Positions 5,891-9,640 of a stretch of DNA of 9,640 bases are shown here, piece after piece. Below the pieces are notes generated by a model, which was given only the letters and a program-made list of their open reading frames with translations, was not told where the DNA came from and searched no databases. Made by a program: the position numbers and the translations under genes. Position 1 is the first letter of the stretch; each line of letters starts with the position of its first letter. The DNA lies in NCBI GenBank assembly GCA_013695175.1, contig JACDAZ010000266.1, positions 1 through 9,640 of the forward strand. The letters run 5' to 3'. Source of the stretch: Flavisolibacter sp. (GTDB lineage Bacteria; Bacteroidota; Bacteroidia; Chitinophagales; Chitinophagaceae).

Positions 5891-7312
5891 CTATGGAAAA
5901 ATACCGAGTTCAGCGTAACTGGTACCTACTTTATTTATAGCAACAACAAATGCTGCAGTACGCATGTCAGGTATTTGTGGATTTTTTTTCCAGACTTCCA
6001 TAATTTCTCTTGTTGCTGTTATCATGGTTTCTTCCAGTCCGCTATAAACCAAATCAACTTCCTCTGGTCCATGCATAATAAACTGCCTTTCCCTTTCTAC
6101 AACTTTTTTTCCTGTTAATTCTTCTATTTGTCCTAGAATATGATGATTCAAATTTTCGGTAAAACGTTTTTCCATACGTCCATATCGAACGTGGCTTAAA
6201 TTCTTTAACCACTCAAAATAAGAAACGGTAACACCACCTGCATTCAAAAACATATCCGGTACAACCAATGTTCCTTTGGTTACAAACACTTCATCTGCTT
6301 CAGGCGTTAAGGGTCCATTAGCACCTTCACCAATGATCTTGGCTTTTACCTGCATAGCATTTTCACCATTGATTACATTTTCCAATGCTGCAGGTATTAG
6401 TATATCGCAGTCGTATTCTAATGCATCAGTGTTTTTTGCAAAATTGCTGGATCCGCTGAAATTTAAAATTGATCCTGTAGTTTTTCTATGCTCAAAAACC
6501 TCGTCTATATCTAAACCATCTTCATTATAAATAGCACCTTCATATTCAGCCAGTGCAGTAATTTTTGCTCCTGCATTTTGAAAAAATTTAGCCGCATGAT
6601 ATCCAACATTTCCTAAGCCCTGAATTATAATTCTTTTTCCTTCCACTCCTGTTGTCAGTCCTAATTTATCCATAATATCTTTCATACTGCATACTTCCCG
6701 TATACCATAAAAAATGCCCAACCCTGTCGCTTCTCTGCGACCACGAACACCACCTTGTGTAATAGGTTTTCCGGTTACACAACCTGCAGCGTCAATTTCT
6801 CCCGGCCGTAAGCTGGAATAGGTATCAACAATCCACGCCATTTCTCTTTCACCGGTACCATAATCAGGCGCCGGAACATCTATACCAGGTCCGATAAAAT
6901 TTTTCTTTACCAATTCAGCAGTATACCGGCGTGTAATTTTTTCAAGTTCATATACACTGTATTTTTTTGGGCTAATCCTGATACCACCTTTGCCACCTCC
7001 AAAAGGTACATTTACAATAGCACATTTATAGGTCATTAGTGCAGCTAATGCCATCACTTCATCCTGGTTTACTTCAGCAGCAAACCTGATTCCTCCCTTA
7101 CAAGGTGTTTTATGTTGGGAATGTTGAACACGATAAGCTTCAATAACTTCTATTCTGCCATCATCCATACGAACAGGAAACTTCATCTGGTAAACGGAGT
7201 TACAGGCTTTTATTTGTTCTAAAATCCCGGGATCCCAATTTGTAAAATTGGCTGCTTTATCAAAACTTTTTATGACACTATCAAAAAAACTGTATTCTGC
7301 ATGTGCTGACAT
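5891..7312 (-). CDS. gdhA: Glu/Leu/Phe/Val dehydrogenase family enzyme, probably glutamate dehydrogenase
   Basis: Catalyses reversible oxidative deamination of glutamate to 2-oxoglutarate and ammonium, linking nitrogen and carbon metabolism in the cytosol. It is 473 residues long. The substrate domain contains KGGIRF (Lys72), MTYKCAI (Lys96), the signature PFGGGKGG (103-110) with catalytic Lys108, and VPAPDYGTG with Asp150. The nucleotide domain has the Rossmann loop GLGNVG (232-237). An acidic Glu256 near the end of the second strand hints at NAD preference, an inference only. Beyond the core there is an insertion at about 376-425 (around [15 protein letters not shown]) that lengthens it over 420-residue relatives. 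I believe this is common in the phylum. It is the last gene of the tdk-ccm series, 28 bases after the CcmD-like gene. Leucine or phenylalanine dehydrogenase specificity is less likely at this length. Confidence 0.92.
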   Translation of the reverse strand: MSAHAEYSFFDSVIKSFDKAANFTNWDPGILEQIKACNSVYQMKFPVRMDDGRIEVIEAYRVQHSQHKTPCKGGIRFAAEVNQDEVMALAALMTYKCAIVNVPFGGGKGGIRISPKKYSVYELEKITRRYTAELVKKNFIGPGIDVPAPDYGTGEREMAWIVDTYSSLRPGEIDAAGCVTGKPITQGGVRGRREATGLGIFYGIREVCSMKDIMDKLGLTTGVEGKRIIIQGLGNVGYHAAKFFQNAGAKITALAEYEGAIYNEDGLDIDEVFEHRKTTGSILNFSGSSNFAKNTDALEYDCDILIPAALENVINGENAMQVKAKIIGEGANGPLTPEADEVFVTKGTLVVPDMFLNAGGVTVSYFEWLKNLSHVRYGRMEKRFTENLNHHILGQIEELTGKKVVERERQFIMHGPEEVDLVYSGLEETMITATREIMEVWKKNPQIPDMRTAAFVVAINKVGTSYAELGIFP

Positions 7313-7340
7313 GAGCTATTATTTTGTATTTATAATTAAT

Positions 7341-7547
7341 CTATTGTTGTTTTTCAAGTTTCGATATTTTACTATCCAGGCGCACCAGGTAAAGAATAAT
7401 ACCAATAAATATGATAAGTATGACCGCTACTACTACATAAATCTTACCATCCCTTCGCATGATATCTGCCATTTCTGCATTTTCATTCTGTGCAAGAGAA
7501 AGTTTATTGATAAAAATTAAAACAATCAGAAACAACCAATTTTTCAT
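7341..7547 (-). CDS. CcmD-like small membrane protein
   Basis: In cytochrome c maturation CcmD is a small membrane protein that helps release haem-loaded CcmE from the CcmABC complex. The frame opens at a TTG (7607), but the ATG at 7547 is preferred, giving 68 residues. It overlaps the ccmC stop as ATGA, a typical coupling arrangement. Residues 1-20 (MKNWLFLIVLIFINKLSLAQ) look like a signal peptide ending in LAQ. A short outer segment (NENAEMADIMRRDGKI) is followed by one membrane helix (about 36-55, YVVVAVILIIFIGIILYLV) and a basic cytoplasmic tail (RLDSKISKLEKQQ). Proteobacterial CcmD has only one N-terminal helix, so the possible signal peptide is a Bacteroidota feature. The call rests on position after ccmC and on the helix-tail pattern. 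Confidence 0.82.
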   Translation of the reverse strand: MKNWLFLIVLIFINKLSLAQNENAEMADIMRRDGKIYVVVAVILIIFIGIILYLVRLDSKISKLEKQQ

Positions 7548-8251
7548 TTGCTTAATAAGTTTTTCTCTTTTAAAATGCTTAGTCTGACTTTTAATGTTGC
7601 TATCCAAACACCTAATAAAGTCCAGCCAATAACAGCAGGATAAAATATCAGGCGCATTCTATCATCAATATCTTGGGGGTTCAGAGCAGGGTTGCCATCG
7701 CCTCCCGGATGTAAACTTGGTAGTAAACGGGGAATAATCCAAATAGACGGAAATAAAAAAGCAAAAGCAAAAATGTTATAAACTGAACTGATTCTTGCTT
7801 TTTTATCAATATCCTGAATGCTGTCACGCAGTACCAGGTAAGCAAAATAAATAAGCAACGCTATTGCTGCTCCAATAAGCTTAGGTTCACGTGCAATAGC
7901 GCCAAATGATGCGGCAGCCGGATTATTGGGATCAACCCATGTATAAGAGGCCCACATAGTACCCGTTGCGTAACCAAGTAGTCCAAAAACAATTCCTACA
8001 ACAGCATAATGCCTTGAAAGGATATCTGATTTGAGATTATTTGTTCTTAAATATTTAACTGCATGTACAACAGAAATAGTAAAAAGGATCATCATGGCAA
8101 ACCACATGCAAACATGAAAGTATAAGTTGCGAATGGTTTCATTTAAAATTTGAATCCGGGGAACATCAAATAACAATCCTGCAATAATGGTATAAACCAG
8201 TAATAAAACTGCCAATATTTTCCACCACCATTTATTCATATAAGCATCCAT
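7544..8251 (-). CDS. ccmC: CcmC-like haem-handling protein of cytochrome c maturation
   Basis: This inner-membrane protein is expected to bind haem at the outer face and pass it to CcmE. It has 235 residues and about six membrane helices. The two histidines that align with the haem ligands are present: His46 in NLYFHVCMW and His181 in SLHPGGDGNP. The usual tryptophan-rich WWD segment between them is altered: after GTMWASYTWVDP (98-108) comes SFGAIAREPKL (115-125) where WGxWWxxDPKL would be expected. The rest (GAAIALLIYFAYLVLR, FYPAVIGWTLLGVWI) fits the family well. The annotated start is the ATG at 8251, but Met5 at 8239 (MNKWWWKILAVLLL) is equally plausible and overlaps a short upstream frame. 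Upstream ccmB ends 109 bases away; the downstream CcmD-like gene overlaps by 4 bases. Confidence 0.9.
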   Translation of the reverse strand: MDAYMNKWWWKILAVLLLVYTIIAGLLFDVPRIQILNETIRNLYFHVCMWFAMMILFTISVVHAVKYLRTNNLKSDILSRHYAVVGIVFGLLGYATGTMWASYTWVDPNNPAAASFGAIAREPKLIGAAIALLIYFAYLVLRDSIQDIDKKARISSVYNIFAFAFLFPSIWIIPRLLPSLHPGGDGNPALNPQDIDDRMRLIFYPAVIGWTLLGVWIATLKVRLSILKEKNLLSK

Positions 8252-8289
8252 CGAAGGACAGCAGGCAGGTTTTGAACTAATTTCTTCAT
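8236..8289 (-). CDS. Possible 17-codon upstream ORF ahead of ccmC
   Basis: An ATG at 8289, preceded by AAGGTAAAAAA, opens a 17-codon frame (MKKLVQNLPAVLRWMLI) whose TGA at 8238-8236 overlaps the ATG of ccmC Met5 as ATGA. The geometry would let ribosomes that finish the peptide restart on ccmC. The peptide itself has no recognisable function, and so short a frame can arise by chance. If ccmC really begins at 8251, the overlap has no meaning. Confidence 0.25.
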   Translation of the reverse strand: MKKLVQNLPAVLRWMLI

Positions 8290-8319
8290 TTTTTTACCTT
8301 GCCTTTTTAATAATGGGTG

Positions 8320-8327
8320 CAAAATTA
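8320..8327 (-). promoter_or_regulatory. Candidate internal promoter element upstream of ccmC (TAATTTTG)
   Basis: On the minus strand TAATTTTG matches the Bacteroidota -7 consensus TAnnTTTG. It lies in the 109-base gap between ccmB and ccmC, the widest gap within the tdk-gdhA series. No TTG is found at the expected -33 distance; only a TTTTC stretch lies near. It could give ccmC, the CcmD-like gene and gdhA a separate transcript with a leader containing the 17-codon frame. Confidence 0.25.
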
Positions 8328-8360
8328 GGTGAACGGGATTGAAAACTATAATGAAAATCT

Positions 8361-9020
8361 TCAATCCTTCCACAGATAAGGAAATAAAATAGCTGCCAGT
8401 AATATTACCATAGCATCTAATGCTACTAACATAAGTACAGGTGTTAAAGGAACTTTTGCATTGATACTAAAGGCAGCGTCAGAAATTTTTATAAGCATTA
8501 TCAATTGAGGAATAATTAAAGGGAAGCCAAGGATTGCCATAATGGCTGCATTTTGTTGGGCTTTTGCGGCTATAGCTGCTAAAAATGAAAAAACAAGACT
8601 TAAACTCCAGCCTCCCAGAAAAACGATTCCTGTAAATGCAAGAAGCTGTTCAGCCGGATTTCCCATAAACAATGAAAAAAGCAGAAGGCTTAACAAACTC
8701 ATTACCAGCATTAATAAGGAATTAAAAAGTAATTTGGCAAAAACAAAATTTTGGGGACTTACAACTGATTGGAAATAAAGCATCCTGGATTGGCTTTCCT
8801 GTAAAAAACTTTTGGCCACAGCATTAATACATACAAAAAGTTGTATGATCCAAAACAAACCATTCCAAACCCTTGTATCAGGGTCCTCTATCGCCAGGAA
8901 AATAACAAATATTGTTGCTCCTATGTATAATAATATACCATAAAAGCTAAACTGCTGCCTTACCTCCAGCAATATGTCTTTTTTTAATAAAGTCCAGATA
9001 TGTTTAATCGATTGCTCCAT
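8361..9020 (-). CDS. ccmB: Haem exporter membrane subunit CcmB
   Basis: CcmB is the integral membrane partner of the ATPase CcmA in the system I cytochrome c maturation complex, where ATP use releases haem-loaded CcmE. The 219-residue length is normal. The N-terminal amphipathic part ([21 protein letters not shown]) is followed by about six membrane helices, near residues 24-44, 51-71, 98-118, 127-152, 158-178 and 192-215. Family-like elements include [23 protein letters not shown] (72-84) and the helix [11 protein letters not shown] (165-175). The start ATG at 9020 lies 17 bases inside the 3' end of the tdk gene, suggesting translational coupling. No ccmA is present in the window and it may be elsewhere in the genome. 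Confidence 0.9.
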   Translation of the reverse strand: MEQSIKHIWTLLKKDILLEVRQQFSFYGILLYIGATIFVIFLAIEDPDTRVWNGLFWIIQLFVCINAVAKSFLQESQSRMLYFQSVVSPQNFVFAKLLFNSLLMLVMSLLSLLLFSLFMGNPAEQLLAFTGIVFLGGWSLSLVFSFLAAIAAKAQQNAAIMAILGFPLIIPQLIMLIKISDAAFSINAKVPLTPVLMLVALDAMVILLAAILFPYLWKD

Positions 9021-9582
9021 CTAAATAATAACAACGTCTGCACCTGGGCTCATAAACGTTTTTAGCACCCAGCATAACCTGGTCTTCATTGGGTATTTTA
9101 CGATAAGAATAATTTGCGATATTTCCGCATTTCATACATATAGCATGAAGCTTTGTGATGTAATCTGCTTTAGCTAATAAAAAAGGAATTTGACCAAATG
9201 GTTGAGCAAGGTAATCCATATCTAAACCGGCAACAATCACCCTAATACCTTTACAGGCTAATTTATCACAAACATCAGGTAATCCATCATCAAAAAATTG
9301 GGCTTCATCAATACCAACAACATCAACATCATTGGCAAGTAATAAAATTTTTTGTGAATGATCTACGGGAGTGGATTGAATGGCATTTTCATCATGTGAC
9401 ACTATTTTTATCTCATCGTAACGAATGTCAATAGCAGGTTTAAATATTTCTACTTTTAGATTAGCGATCTTGGCTCTTTTCAGCCTTCTTATCAGTTCTT
9501 CAGTTTTACCTGAAAACATGGATCCGCATACTACTTCTATCCAGCCGCCACCTGCGCCTTTTATATGCGGTTCAATAAACAT
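9004..9582 (-). CDS. tdk: Thymidine kinase (type II, TK1-like)
   Basis: Phosphorylates thymidine to dTMP with ATP in pyrimidine salvage in the cytosol. It is 192 residues long, normal for the family. It shows Walker [12 protein letters not shown] (20-30), the Walker B-like [10 protein letters not shown] (88-97) with Asp92 and catalytic Glu93, and [12 protein letters not shown] (119-130), which forms part of the active site. The lasso domain is held by a zinc site of Cys149/Cys152 (CMKC) and Cys181/Cys184 (CRRC). The N-terminus [20 protein letters not shown] is typical of Bacteroidota homologues. The ATG at 9582 has an A-rich leader without a clear Shine-Dalgarno motif. It is the first gene of the series leading into ccmB, which it overlaps by 17 bases. 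The 58 bases before it hold no clear promoter match. Confidence 0.96.
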   Translation of the reverse strand: MFIEPHIKGAGGGWIEVVCGSMFSGKTEELIRRLKRAKIANLKVEIFKPAIDIRYDEIKIVSHDENAIQSTPVDHSQKILLLANDVDVVGIDEAQFFDDGLPDVCDKLACKGIRVIVAGLDMDYLAQPFGQIPFLLAKADYITKLHAICMKCGNIANYSYRKIPNEDQVMLGAKNVYEPRCRRCYYLDGAID

Positions 9583-9640
9583 TTGATAACAGTATAGTCG
9601 GTTTGATTATATTTTATAAAGTGTTTGTACTTTTAAGCTC

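Noticed and set aside
5873..6530. Plus-strand frames at 5873-6118 and 6276-6530 within gdhA
   Set aside because: They are antisense shadows of a well-supported dehydrogenase gene with all its motifs.
7248..7520. Plus-strand 90-codon frame across the gdhA start and CcmD-like gene
   Set aside because: Phe/Ile/Tyr-rich antisense of two supported genes, without its own family features.
7548..7607. TTG start for the CcmD-like protein at 7607
   Set aside because: It would put a charged stretch before the signal-like helix; the ATG at 7547 overlapping the ccmC stop is a better start.
8542..8778. Plus-strand 78-codon frame within ccmB
   Set aside because: Antisense shadow of a membrane protein gene; no recognisable features.

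Overview
The window looks like chromosomal DNA from a Bacteroidota species, most likely of the Chitinophagaceae type. This is inferred from AT-rich sequence, A-rich leaders with few Shine-Dalgarno motifs, a signal-peptide-like end in LAQ, a short AMP nucleosidase, a stand-alone HsdR-N-like nuclease-fold protein, and the tdk/ccmB/ccmC/CcmD-like arrangement. I found no rRNA, tRNA, CRISPR array, insertion sequence or phage gene. Genes are tightly packed and no gene-free stretch exceeds 300 bases.

Left part (1-2449): the 5' end of an unidentified minus-strand gene leaves the left edge. Plus-strand genes follow: a conserved-looking 89-residue protein, then a 63-residue Asn-rich disordered protein. 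After a minus-strand acylphosphatase come three tandem genes for very hydrophilic, probably disordered small proteins (893-1590). A minus-strand DUF1905/OmdA (YdeI-like) protein and a plus-strand 86-residue unknown protein follow. Three convergent gene pairs here meet with no gap or with overlapping 3' ends.

Middle part (2450-5851): a minus-strand run encodes AMP nucleosidase, a small cysteine-bearing secreted protein or lipoprotein, and a fused two-domain peptide-type ABC ATPase (DppD-DppF or GsiA/YejF layout) with no permease gene in the window. A plus-strand gene for a stand-alone type I restriction HsdR-N-like protein diverges from the AMP nucleosidase gene, with only 30 bases between the starts.

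Right part (5891-9582): a minus-strand series reads thymidine kinase, CcmB, CcmC, CcmD-like protein and glutamate dehydrogenase. tdk/ccmB overlap by 17 bases and ccmC/ccmD-like by 4 bases (ATGA), and only 28 bases separate the CcmD-like gene from gdhA, so one operon is plausible. It combines nucleotide salvage, cytochrome c maturation (haem handling) and nitrogen metabolism. CcmA, CcmE and CcmF are not in the window. CcmC keeps both candidate haem-ligand histidines but its tryptophan-rich WWD segment looks eroded.

Most genes are ordinary housekeeping functions. The least explained material is the set of disordered small proteins on the left, the altered WWD region of CcmC, and a 17-codon upstream ORF that would couple to an internal ccmC start.
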